A stretch of DNA of 21,946 bases from a virus, in the IMG/VR virus record IMGVR_UViG_3300030060_006352, positions 1,418-23,363 of that record. One strand, given 5' to 3'. Of this stretch, positions 1 through 5,982 are shown piece by piece. The position numbers were made by a program, and so were the translations under genes. Within the stretch, counting starts at the first letter, position 1. The number at the start of each line of letters is the position of its first letter. The notes under the pieces were generated by a model. It searched no databases. It worked only from the letters and a program-made list of their open reading frames with translations, and had not been told where the DNA came from.

Positions 1-245
1 CCCATTTTTTTATATTCTCGAACCATATAAGCATTTGAATATGCGCTTGGGTAAACATCAAACTTTGCTTTTGCTTTTGCCTTAGCTCTTCTATAGAGAG
101 ACGGATTTGCTACATTAGATGGTACTTTCGATGCTCCACCACCTTTTTTCATTTTAATAGACTCAAGGGTTTTTGCTTGCCCAGCATGAGTTTTGCTTGC
201 TTTTTTAAGTTGTCTAACAACCTTGTTAATTTTTTGTTTTGCCAT
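1..245 (-). CDS. Basic virion-associated protein, DUF5872-like (partial, C-terminus off window)
   Basis: The frame opens at an ATG at 245 and runs off the left edge, so about 81 residues are visible and the true C-terminus is missing. The visible part is very rich in Lys and Ala. It ends in a segment with the core KAKFDVYPSAYSNAYMVREY, a motif I recall from small basic phage and giant-virus proteins grouped as DUF5872. The function of that family is not established; a place in the virion or binding to packaged DNA would fit the charge and the location next to structural genes. It starts six bases after the stop of the preceding gene, in the same direction. The ribosome site is weak (GGTAA). 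Coding status is firm; the family name comes from memory of the motif. Confidence 0.75.
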   Translation of the reverse strand, partial: MAKQKINKVVRQLKKASKTHAGQAKTLESIKMKKGGGASKVPSNVANPSLYRRAKAKAKAKFDVYPSAYSNAYMVREYKKM

Positions 246-251
246 AATTAT

Positions 252-545
252 TTACCAATTTTTACATGACCAATAACCAGCTGTAAATACGTCTTTTTTC
301 TTTTGCACGGCGTCGCAGTTGTGCCTAGCTCTAAAACTTTTACGCCTAGCTGGTTGGTCTTTTTTAATACTTAAATTAGGATCTCCATATCTAACTATTT
401 TGATTTGATCTCCCTTTTTTGCTAGAACAGCAAATTTTTTGTTTTTGCCTGGTGTTCTTTTTTGTTTGTTATAACCAGGAAAAGTCTCCCCACGGTAAGA
501 AATCCTACCGCTAGGGAGTCTTTTTGCATCCTTTGTGGTTGCCAT
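252..545 (-). CDS. Small basic phage virion protein, DUF6321-like
   Basis: This is a 97-residue, Lys/Arg-rich protein. Two features are recognisable: an N-terminal SGRISYRGETFPGYNKQKRT stretch and a C-terminal KSFRARHNCDAVQKK segment ending in YWSCKNW. The two cysteines in RHNCD and WSCKNW keep a spacing that suggests a small folded, perhaps metal-binding, knuckle. I recall the same RRKSFRARHxCD...YWxCKxW pattern in small proteins of marine phages (DUF6321). No enzymatic function is known to me. Its ATG at 545 overlaps the stop of the upstream gene (TAATG), so it is translationally coupled to another likely virion protein. A structural role is inferred from context only. Confidence 0.75.
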   Translation of the reverse strand: MATTKDAKRLPSGRISYRGETFPGYNKQKRTPGKNKKFAVLAKKGDQIKIVRYGDPNLSIKKDQPARRKSFRARHNCDAVQKKKDVFTAGYWSCKNW

Positions 546-949
546 TAGCTGTAATTTTTAGTTACAACCAATATTATTGAGTAAGCGTCACCATTACTAT
601 GCCCGACAGTTGTAAAGTCTATATCTCCTGTTACACCAGAACCAGCATTGTTTGGAATACCAGTAAATAAATCGTAGTATTCGTCACCAGTGCTGTCAGC
701 TGGCAAACATATTGCTAATACATTGGTTGATGCGTCAAACTCAATGTCAACGCCCATGCCTCTACAGGCCCAATATATTCTTGATATAGAAACAGAGGAA
801 CAAGCTCTACCTTTACTGTCAGCTTGTAAAGCTGATACATCAACTTTTTTAACAGAAGATTCGCCTGTACCGTCGGATTCGTTAGTAAATTTAAGAATGG
901 CAAGCCTCTCACCATCTTGTATGGTTTGTGAGGTTACTGTATCAGCCAT
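545..949 (-). CDS. Probable phage structural protein, 134 aa
   Basis: A 134-residue protein with no signal peptide or membrane segment. It begins MADTVTSQTIQDGERLAILK and continues as alternating beta-strand-like and Gly/Asp/Asn-rich loop segments, ending with strands around SIILVVTKNYS. It looks like a beta-sandwich virion component of the type often found downstream of the capsid gene in marine podoviruses. I do not recognise a named family with certainty. The start at 949 is supported by AGGAG seven bases upstream. It overlaps the following basic protein by the TAATG junction and lies ten bases after the preceding gene. Minor head or tail protein is inference; coding status is firm. Confidence 0.75.
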   Translation of the reverse strand: MADTVTSQTIQDGERLAILKFTNESDGTGESSVKKVDVSALQADSKGRACSSVSISRIYWACRGMGVDIEFDASTNVLAICLPADSTGDEYYDLFTGIPNNAGSGVTGDIDFTTVGHSNGDAYSIILVVTKNYS

Positions 950-959
950 TATTTACTCC

Positions 960-1670
960 TTATAGTTCTGTAACTGCTGTTCGTTCTTTGTAAGCACCAA
1001 CATAGTCAACACTTAATGTTTTTGCAGCAGCAGCACCGTTTTGTATTCCAAATGAAAGCGTAAGCTCTTCATCATCTGGTGCATTAGTGCTAACGACTGT
1101 ACCTGCTAAAACATTGTTTTGAAACACATGAAACTTTTGATCTTTAGGATCATAAACAAAACCTAAAGTCATAAAAGTATCATCTGCCAATGAGTTAGGC
1201 AAAGTCAATGTAGATTGTGTGCTATCTTTTTCAACGATAAAGCTGATAGTAGCAGCTCCATCTGATTTTAAAAAGAAGATACCATCTGTTACATCTAATG
1301 GTGTAGTATCAGTAAGCTGTAAACCAGCAACAATATCAGATTGTGTTGCATCGTTAGTTTTAAATCTAACGTGAAACGCTAACTGTTTGCCGCTTTCATA
1401 TTTAAAGCCTTCTTTAACCAACTGAAAAAAGTCATGGTCGTTATCGCCAGCAGCATTTGTTACTAACAAAATACCACCATCGCCATCGGTCAAAGCCTCT
1501 GTCGCGGATCCTGTGCCATCCTCAGTTGTTGTAATTGTCCAATCGGACGCTAAATAAGTATCAAAATCGTTAAAGTATGAATGATACTTGTGTGGTGCGG
1601 GAGCTTTTAATTTACCTAATGTTCCGTCGGAAGAAACATTGGTAACACCCGAAGTAAAATGCGTAGTCAT
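960..1670 (-). CDS. Probable virion protein with lectin-like beta-sandwich character
   Basis: A 236-residue protein starting MTTHFTSGVTNVSSDGTLGK. The body holds many short hydrophobic strands with Asp/Thr/Asn-rich turns, and its arrangement (an NDFDTYLASDWTITTTEDG segment, then FHVRFKTND, a GIFFLKSDG strand and DDTFMTLGFVYDPKDQKFHV) resembles a concanavalin-like jelly roll. Proteins of this kind occur next to capsid genes in marine phages and are reported as virion components. I infer a head-decoration or tail-attachment role. The frame is open 16 codons further upstream to 1718, but the strong GGAGG at 1677-1681 sits correctly for the ATG at 1670, and the upstream extension overlaps a separate small ORF. 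No signal peptide or catalytic motif is visible. Confidence 0.75.
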   Translation of the reverse strand: MTTHFTSGVTNVSSDGTLGKLKAPAPHKYHSYFNDFDTYLASDWTITTTEDGTGSATEALTDGDGGILLVTNAAGDNDHDFFQLVKEGFKYESGKQLAFHVRFKTNDATQSDIVAGLQLTDTTPLDVTDGIFFLKSDGAATISFIVEKDSTQSTLTLPNSLADDTFMTLGFVYDPKDQKFHVFQNNVLAGTVVSTNAPDDEELTLSFGIQNGAAAAKTLSVDYVGAYKERTAVTEL

Positions 1671-1676
1671 AATCAG

Positions 1677-1681
1677 CCTCC
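1677..1681 (-). promoter_or_regulatory. Ribosome binding site GGAGG fixing start at 1670
   Basis: The minus strand reads TATAGGAGGCTGATTATG; GGAGG lies six bases before the ATG at 1670. It decides against the longer frame opening at 1718. Confidence 0.8.
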
Positions 1682-1789
1682 TATAAATTAGCCATTGCGG
1701 ACACCATGCCCGCAACAATTAGTTCTACATCTTTTATAATACTACTCGTGTAGCTTATCTGCAACACGGATAGGTTTAGATGTTTTCAT
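1681..1789 (-). pseudogene. Tiny ORF with apparent +1 frameshift (possible 35-aa product)
   Basis: An ATG at 1789 overlaps the end of the upstream membrane-protein gene. It encodes only MKTSKPIRVADKLHE before a TAG at 1742-1744. In the next frame an open stretch continues as SIIKDVELIVAGMVSAMANL and stops at 1681, just at the ribosome site of the next gene. Joining the two by skipping one base at the TAG gives a sensible 35-residue protein, with a basic start followed by an amphipathic helix, and it fills an otherwise empty gap. This could be a sequencing indel, a decayed gene, or recoding at a stop codon. No strong ribosome site is seen. I do not recognise the product. Confidence 0.35.
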
Positions 1790-2006
1790 CAAGTTTTTTA
1801 AAATGCACTCTAATAAAATATTTTCTTGTAAATGAAACTGTAGTAAAAACTATAGTTTGAAAAACTGCTGTGGTTATTACACCAAAACCAATCCATCTAC
1901 AAAATGAAATTACAGCTAAAGCTACTGGGAAAGCCATAACAAAACCAACGCCCACATCTAGCAGAGCTTCTTTTAATGCTAACTTGTCTAATTTAGGTTT
2001 ACTCAT
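1776..2006 (-). CDS. Small inner-membrane protein, DUF7220-like
   Basis: A 76-residue protein beginning MSKPKLDKLALKEALLDVGV. Two hydrophobic helices follow at about residues 18-36 and 41-58, then a basic, cytoplasmic-looking tail (TRKYFIRVHFKKLDE). I recall this pattern as a small phage membrane-protein family (DUF7220) of unknown function; it could affect the membrane during infection. An in-frame ATG five codons upstream, at 2021, is possible, but neither start has a clear ribosome site. The gene is the first after the terminator that closes the capsid operon, so it probably needs its own promoter or read-through. A TATAAT on the minus strand at 2010-2005 overlaps the start region. Confidence 0.65.
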   Translation of the reverse strand: MSKPKLDKLALKEALLDVGVGFVMAFPVALAVISFCRWIGFGVITTAVFQTIVFTTVSFTRKYFIRVHFKKLDENI

Positions 2007-2049
2007 TATACAAATATACATTTATTTATAAACTTTTACAAATAATCAT

Positions 2050-2077
2050 AAAAAAAGGGCCCTATTTGGACCCTTTT
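2050..2077 (-). terminator. Intrinsic terminator after the capsid gene
   Basis: On the minus strand AAAAGGGTCC (2077-2068) pairs with GGGCCCTTTT (2062-2053) around a five-base loop. This gives a ten-pair stem with one G-U, running into a seven-T tract (2056-2050). It lies 41 bases after the capsid stop. The plus strand can form the same stem with a shorter T run, so weak bidirectional action is possible. Confidence 0.85.
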
Positions 2078-2117
2078 AAATGTAATACTGAGTAATAAAG
2101 TGTATTACGACTTCAAA

Positions 2118-3035
2118 TTATGCACCTTGAGATCCATAGATACCTCTCCAGTCGGAGAAGCCAAATGAATATCTTTCTCTTGCTTTATATCTAATGTTGC
2201 CTGTAGAGAAGTCTGGTTCCATAGATGTTTCCATTGGAGATCTTTGGAACATTTTTAGACCTTCGCCCATAGCGTTTACAGAAGTCATTATAAAGAAAGC
2301 ATCTGGATCAGATAGATAATGGTTTACAACGTAACCACCAGGTAAAACACCTGTGTTTTTGATCGCGTTGATGTCATTATCAGCTGTGCCAGATCTTTGG
2401 TTTGACTGTAATATTCTGTCAGCTACAAACACTAATTGTGGTGGAATCACAAGTTTGTCAGCTTGCACAGAAATAGTCAAACCTCTGTCATCTGTAAATG
2501 TAGATATATCGATTAATGCGTCTTCTAATGAAGCCTCATTCAAGTCAGCCATAGTAGTAGCTCTGTTAGCAGCTGTACCTCCACCTGCAAGTGGGTGTGA
2601 GCTGTTAATAAGTGATACTCCATCGCCTCCTGTGAAGCTAGATGAGAAAGCATTGTTTAAAACATCGGCACCTTTGACTTCTTTAGTGTTAGCCATAGAT
2701 TTTGCTAATGCTTTAACATATCGTTTACCCAGACTGTCATAAAGATTATCTTCAACTGCTTCTTCTGTAAGAGCGAAAGCTAACGCCACTGTATCGTGGG
2801 TATATCTTGCGCTGTAACTTTCAGATGCGCTGTCAAAAATAACTCCTTGACCTTCTGATTTTACTGGTGCGGAACCAAAGCCGGTAACTAACACCTCTTC
2901 TTCAAATGCTCTATTTGAATCCTCAATGACAAAAATATCTTCATACTCTCTGTCATATTGGTCATAGGACATACCGAAAAGTGCGTTTAGACCAGGCTCT
3001 AGCTCTTTCGCTAATTGTGCTCTTGAAATAGCCAT
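2118..3035 (-). CDS. Major capsid protein (Mu gpT / HK97-fold type)
   Basis: A 305-residue protein that builds the icosahedral head shell. The family signal is the overall layout: an N-terminal helix region (AISRAQLAKELEPGLNALFG), an E-loop-like region around FGSAPVKSEGQGVIFDSAS, an alpha-helical core (DTVALAFALTEEAVEDNLYD, then KRYVKALAKSMANTKE), a glycine-rich segment, PPQLVFVAD near residue 200, and a C-terminal RYKARERYSFGFSDWRGIYG. This matches the Mu gpT-like capsid proteins of marine podoviruses. The length is usual for the family. The start at 3035 follows GAGGT by eight bases. It is preceded by a second likely head protein and followed by an intrinsic terminator, as expected for the most highly expressed late gene. 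Confidence 0.9.
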   Translation of the reverse strand: MAISRAQLAKELEPGLNALFGMSYDQYDREYEDIFVIEDSNRAFEEEVLVTGFGSAPVKSEGQGVIFDSASESYSARYTHDTVALAFALTEEAVEDNLYDSLGKRYVKALAKSMANTKEVKGADVLNNAFSSSFTGGDGVSLINSSHPLAGGGTAANRATTMADLNEASLEDALIDISTFTDDRGLTISVQADKLVIPPQLVFVADRILQSNQRSGTADNDINAIKNTGVLPGGYVVNHYLSDPDAFFIMTSVNAMGEGLKMFQRSPMETSMEPDFSTGNIRYKARERYSFGFSDWRGIYGSQGA

Positions 3036-3050
3036 ATTAATTTACCTCGC

Positions 3051-3638
3051 TTATGCTAAACCAGCACCTTTTTGTCCCATGATGTGGTTTTGAATCACAC
3101 AAAGAACATTGGTGTTTGACGATGCAACATCGTCGTTATCGGGATCCTGGGAGATGTCAATACATTTGAGCGGTAACGTAGCTGTTGTTGCACCAGTTGT
3201 TACATCTAGCTCAAGATTGGATCTACCAGACTTAGTATCGCCAACAGGTGAACCATCAACAATGTCAAAGTTACCAAACAGATCTGCTACTGGGAAGGTA
3301 TCATCTGCTTGCACTTCAAACACAATATTTGGATCATCTATGACGCTTGCAATAATATCCGAAGCAGCAATACTGCCAGGATAATAGTTGTTAAAGACTT
3401 GCTCGCCCGTGGTTGGATCGGTGTAAGAAACACCATTAAACACTCCGACAATAGGAACAGTTCCAGTTGCGGTGTGTCTGCCAATTACGCCAGCTGTCAG
3501 TTGAGTTACAAGATCGCCTTGAAATATTGGAGTTGTAGCTCCACTTGCGATTCTGTATCTTGACTGACCACCAGAATAAGGTGCTCCGCCCATCTCACGA
3601 ACAGGTCTTAAACCAAATGCGGCATCTTTATTTGCCAT
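3051..3638 (-). CDS. Phage head or decoration protein
   Basis: A 195-residue protein starting MANKDAAFGLRPVREMGGAP. It has the look of the bacteriophage structural family found beside capsid genes in many marine phages: a conserved N-terminal AFGLRPVR segment, a Gly/Thr-rich core with strands (IFQGDLVTQLTAGVIGRH, IVGVFNGVSYTDPTTGEQ), and a C-terminal LCVIQNHIMGQKGAGLA. Similar proteins are described as head decoration or minor virion components. No enzyme motif, signal peptide or membrane helix is visible. GGAG lies ten bases upstream of the ATG at 3638. Its place immediately before the major capsid gene, 15 bases apart, supports a stoichiometric head role, though the exact position in the virion is inference. 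Confidence 0.8.
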   Translation of the reverse strand: MANKDAAFGLRPVREMGGAPYSGGQSRYRIASGATTPIFQGDLVTQLTAGVIGRHTATGTVPIVGVFNGVSYTDPTTGEQVFNNYYPGSIAASDIIASVIDDPNIVFEVQADDTFPVADLFGNFDIVDGSPVGDTKSGRSNLELDVTTGATTATLPLKCIDISQDPDNDDVASSNTNVLCVIQNHIMGQKGAGLA

Positions 3639-3660
3639 AAGATTTTCTCCTAATCGTTAA

Positions 3661-4140
3661 TTACTTTTTTCCAAAAGTAACATTAGACTTTCTATCGGAG
3701 TCATACTTTACATATCTGCTATCTTTTCTGGACTCATTAAACATATTATTGTCTAACGCTTCTTTCTTCATTCTAGCTTGATCCTCATAATAAGCATTAC
3801 GCTCCTCACGAGTTTCTGTAGGTATTTTCGCCAATAGTAAGCCTTCGCTATATACTAAGCCAGCGTGTCTGCCTGTATCAGCAGTTGGGTAAGAATATTC
3901 AGCAGGTAAGTCAGTCCCTCTTACGAGTTCCCAACCCTCTCTGATTCTTCTTGCCACATTTGCTTTATCCTCTTGGCCCAACATGGATTCTCTTATCCAA
4001 CGATATTCGTACCCTTCTGGTGCCGGAGGAGTTTCAAGTTTTCTAACTGGCCTCCATGGTTGTCTTCGAGTTTGTTTAGCGTGATTCTCGGATTCACGAG
4101 ATTTTCTGGATTGTATTCCTTCATTATTAGCTTCTGTCAT
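3661..4140 (-). CDS. Conserved phage protein of the head module, 159 aa
   Basis: A 159-residue hydrophilic protein, basic at both ends. A recognisable central part reads GYEYRWIRESMLGQEDKANV, followed by ARRIREGWELVRGTDLP and then GLVYSEGLLLAKIPTETREERNAYYEDQ. Proteins with this RWIRES...N...RxxEGWE pattern lie between scaffold and capsid genes of many marine phages; their function is unresolved, and assembly chaperone or head-completion factor are guesses. The Arg/Lys-rich first 35 residues are probably disordered. The start at 4140 has GGAGG seven bases upstream and overlaps the scaffold stop as ATGA, so the two are coupled. Confidence 0.75.
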   Translation of the reverse strand: MTEANNEGIQSRKSRESENHAKQTRRQPWRPVRKLETPPAPEGYEYRWIRESMLGQEDKANVARRIREGWELVRGTDLPAEYSYPTADTGRHAGLVYSEGLLLAKIPTETREERNAYYEDQARMKKEALDNNMFNESRKDSRYVKYDSDRKSNVTFGKK

Positions 4141-5060
4141 TTTGCCTCCCTGTTAGCTATTTTTTGTTTTTCTTTAGCAACGGATTTCAACCATACGTCA
4201 TCTGCCATGCCATGCGGTTTAATCCCACGGAGCGTTTCGACTTCACTTTTTGTGAAAGATACGCCGTTCTTTTTGCCTTGTGTTTTTTGCCGACTTCCTA
4301 CGGAAGCAGAGGCGACTCTTTGCACAGCGGGTCCGCCCTCACTTTGTCCAGCATTATCGGATTGTAAACCCGGATAAACTTTATAAACTCTTGAATTTAA
4401 CTCATTATAATACTCTTCTGAGTCTGGTTCATAGCCTTCTTGAACCAAATTTACATGAGTAAAATACGCATATTGTGTCGGTTCAGCATCTTGACCATAC
4501 CATTGATTTTGTTTTTGCCAATTTAAAGCCTGCTGCGTTGGCTTTGCTTCTGGTTGTGGTTGTTGCACTTGTTGTGGTTGTTGTTGTTGATAAGGAACAT
4601 ATTGCGACTGTTGTGCTGTTTGCTCATGTTTTTGTTTTGCAACTCTAATTTTTTCTTTTTGTATAGAAACCTCAGATTTTAAACTGTCGGCTTTCGACAT
4701 AAGATCTGCATCACCAGCTGCGTGAGCTCTTTTGTAAAGGTCATTTGCTTCTCTCTCTTTAGCCTCAACTGCCTCTTCTTCTTTTTGCAGTATAGTTTGT
4801 TGTTGTTGCACTGCATGCTGATAGTAATTTTGAACCTCTACTTCTCTTTGTTGTAAAGCAGCTTCTAATTTTGCAGCTCTTTCTTCTGTTGCACGATTAC
4901 GCGCGTTGAGTTTGTTAATACGTTTAGATACACTTTTCGTATAATTTTCTAACTCGTCTTCATTTGAAGCATCGGACGACGCTTCGGTTTCAGTCACTTC
5001 TACCTCAATTTCATCAACCTCTGGTTGCTGAACTTCTTTTACTTCGTTTTCTGTTGTCAT
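4137..5060 (-). CDS. Probable capsid scaffolding protein
   Basis: A 307-residue, very hydrophilic protein. The first 38 residues are strongly acidic. Residues about 40-148 form a long predicted coiled coil rich in Glu, Lys, Ala and Gln. Residues 145-180 are Gln/Pro-rich and probably disordered. A compact basic C-terminal part (FTKSEVETLRGIKPHGMADDVWLKSV, read with breaks) could bind capsid protein. Acidic start, coiled coil and basic end just upstream of the capsid gene are the usual marks of an internal scaffold in podoviruses that lack a head protease. I see no protease motif. It overlaps its neighbours as ATGA on both sides. The assignment rests on composition and position, not on a sequence motif. 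Confidence 0.65.
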   Translation of the reverse strand: MTTENEVKEVQQPEVDEIEVEVTETEASSDASNEDELENYTKSVSKRINKLNARNRATEERAAKLEAALQQREVEVQNYYQHAVQQQQTILQKEEEAVEAKEREANDLYKRAHAAGDADLMSKADSLKSEVSIQKEKIRVAKQKHEQTAQQSQYVPYQQQQPQQVQQPQPEAKPTQQALNWQKQNQWYGQDAEPTQYAYFTHVNLVQEGYEPDSEEYYNELNSRVYKVYPGLQSDNAGQSEGGPAVQRVASASVGSRQKTQGKKNGVSFTKSEVETLRGIKPHGMADDVWLKSVAKEKQKIANREAK

Positions 5061-5500
5061 AAGCTCACTATGTCATCTGGATTGAGAATGGTGGCTATTA
5101 CTTCATCATCGTTGATGATTCTAACCTCCGCACCATCTTCAAGTTTAAATCTTGAACCGGAGTAACGTCCAATTAAAACCCATTGTTTTTCTTCACACCA
5201 AGGTTCATCTCCAAATCTAGCCTTATCGTTATAACATTGTGGTCCTTTTTTTACAACATAAGCTACTATACTTGCTAGAGCCTCACGATCTTTTGTTTCT
5301 TTTGTAAGTATAATACCGCCTTCTGTTTTTGCTTTACCAGCATAGGGCAGCACTAACATTCTCCAACCTGTTGGTTGTGGCATCCGTTCTAATATTGAAG
5401 CATCTAACTTCTCTGGATTTAAAACCACTTCATCGGGATCCACATAGGCCTCTGCCACTTTTTTTGCCATTATGTTGTTTGCTACTGCTTCTGAACTCAT
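5057..5500 (-). CDS. Phage GroES-like co-chaperonin
   Basis: A 147-residue protein whose residues from about 43 to 140 read as a Cpn10 barrel: GWRMLVLPYAGKAKTEGGI, with the mobile-loop position at KTEGGIILTKETKDREA, then ASIVAYVVKKGP, WVLIGRYSGSRFKLEDGAEV and a final INDDEVIATI strand. GroES proteins cap the host GroEL chamber. Phages such as T4 (gp31) and several marine phages carry their own to fold large capsid proteins. The GGI in the mobile loop matches the GroEL-contact tripeptide of the family. About 40 extra N-terminal residues precede the barrel. It sits in the head operon, with ATGA links to the scaffold gene and to the small gene upstream. Confidence 0.75.
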   Translation of the reverse strand: MSSEAVANNIMAKKVAEAYVDPDEVVLNPEKLDASILERMPQPTGWRMLVLPYAGKAKTEGGIILTKETKDREALASIVAYVVKKGPQCYNDKARFGDEPWCEEKQWVLIGRYSGSRFKLEDGAEVRIINDDEVIATILNPDDIVSL

Positions 5501-5679
5501 ATATCTTTTCCTAGATCACTTATCTCGTTTGCAATATAGTATAAAGCAGAAAGCTCTCCTTGCAAATATTTATAATGTTCTATATCTTTTAGTCCGCCAG
5601 ACATTAAAGTTTCTTGTATTTGTTTTTCTCTGCTTTCAATCAATCTCTTGATTTTAGCCATTAAATCTATTTCGTCCAT
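5497..5679 (-). CDS. Small helical protein, 60 aa
   Basis: A 60-residue acidic, alpha-helical protein (MDEIDLMAKIKRLIESREKQ, then a helical hairpin ending in EISDLGKDI). The heptad-like hydrophobic spacing and the break at MSGGLKD suggest two helices packing as a hairpin. I do not recognise a family. Its ATG directly follows the TAA of the basic protein (TAAATG), and its stop overlaps the co-chaperonin start as ATGA, so it is embedded in the head operon. Coding status is supported by this coupling and by codon use; function is unknown. A head-assembly adaptor is only a guess. Confidence 0.7.
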   Translation of the reverse strand: MDEIDLMAKIKRLIESREKQIQETLMSGGLKDIEHYKYLQGELSALYYIANEISDLGKDI

Positions 5680-5982
5680 TTACGATTTTTTCTTTGGTCT
5701 GCCTCTTTTAGCTGGAGCTTTTTTTGTTGTTTTTTTAGAAACTGTTTTCTTTTTGGCTGGCGCTTTTTTAACAACTACCTTTTCTTCTACAACAACTTCC
5801 TTTTCTACAGGTAAGCCTTGTTCAATTTGTGCCATTTTGTTAGCTATTCTTTTAAGATTTGCCTGGTGCTTTTTTTCTTCTGCCTCTTGAGCAGCTTTTA
5901 AGTCCTCGGCTTCTTTCATTCTTTCAGCTTTTTTTTCAGCTTTAAGTTTCTTAATTGCTTCTAATTTATATGATGTTGTCAT
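5680..5982 (-). CDS. Histone H1-like basic protein with AT-hook
   Basis: A 100-residue protein in two parts. Residues 1-57 form a charged helix rich in Lys, Glu and Ala (KKLKAEKKAERMKEAEDLKA). Residues 60-100 carry a short acidic valine-rich linker and then a histone-H1-like tail with KKAPAKKK and TTKKAPAK repeats, ending in KRGRPKKKS. RGRP at 93-96 is the core of an AT-hook, a minor-groove binder of AT-rich DNA. This suggests binding to the phage's AT-rich DNA during packaging, or to the host nucleoid. It is linked by ATGA to the portal gene and by TAAATG to the next gene. Low-complexity tails of this type can arise by chance enrichment, so DNA binding is inference. Confidence 0.7.
   Translation of the reverse strand: MTTSYKLEAIKKLKAEKKAERMKEAEDLKAAQEAEEKKHQANLKRIANKMAQIEQGLPVEKEVVVEEKVVVKKAPAKKKTVSKKTTKKAPAKRGRPKKKS

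Noticed and set aside
1671-1718. 16-residue N-terminal extension of the 236-residue virion protein
   Set aside because: GGAGG at 1677-1681 sets the start at 1670, and the extension has no ribosome site.
2005-2033. Promoter with TATAAT before the small membrane protein gene
   Set aside because: The -10 overlaps the chosen ATG and the -35 position is poor, so a start there would lie inside the gene.
2353-2742. 129-codon plus-strand frame across the capsid gene
   Set aside because: Mirror frame of a well-supported capsid gene, with no ribosome site and no family pattern.
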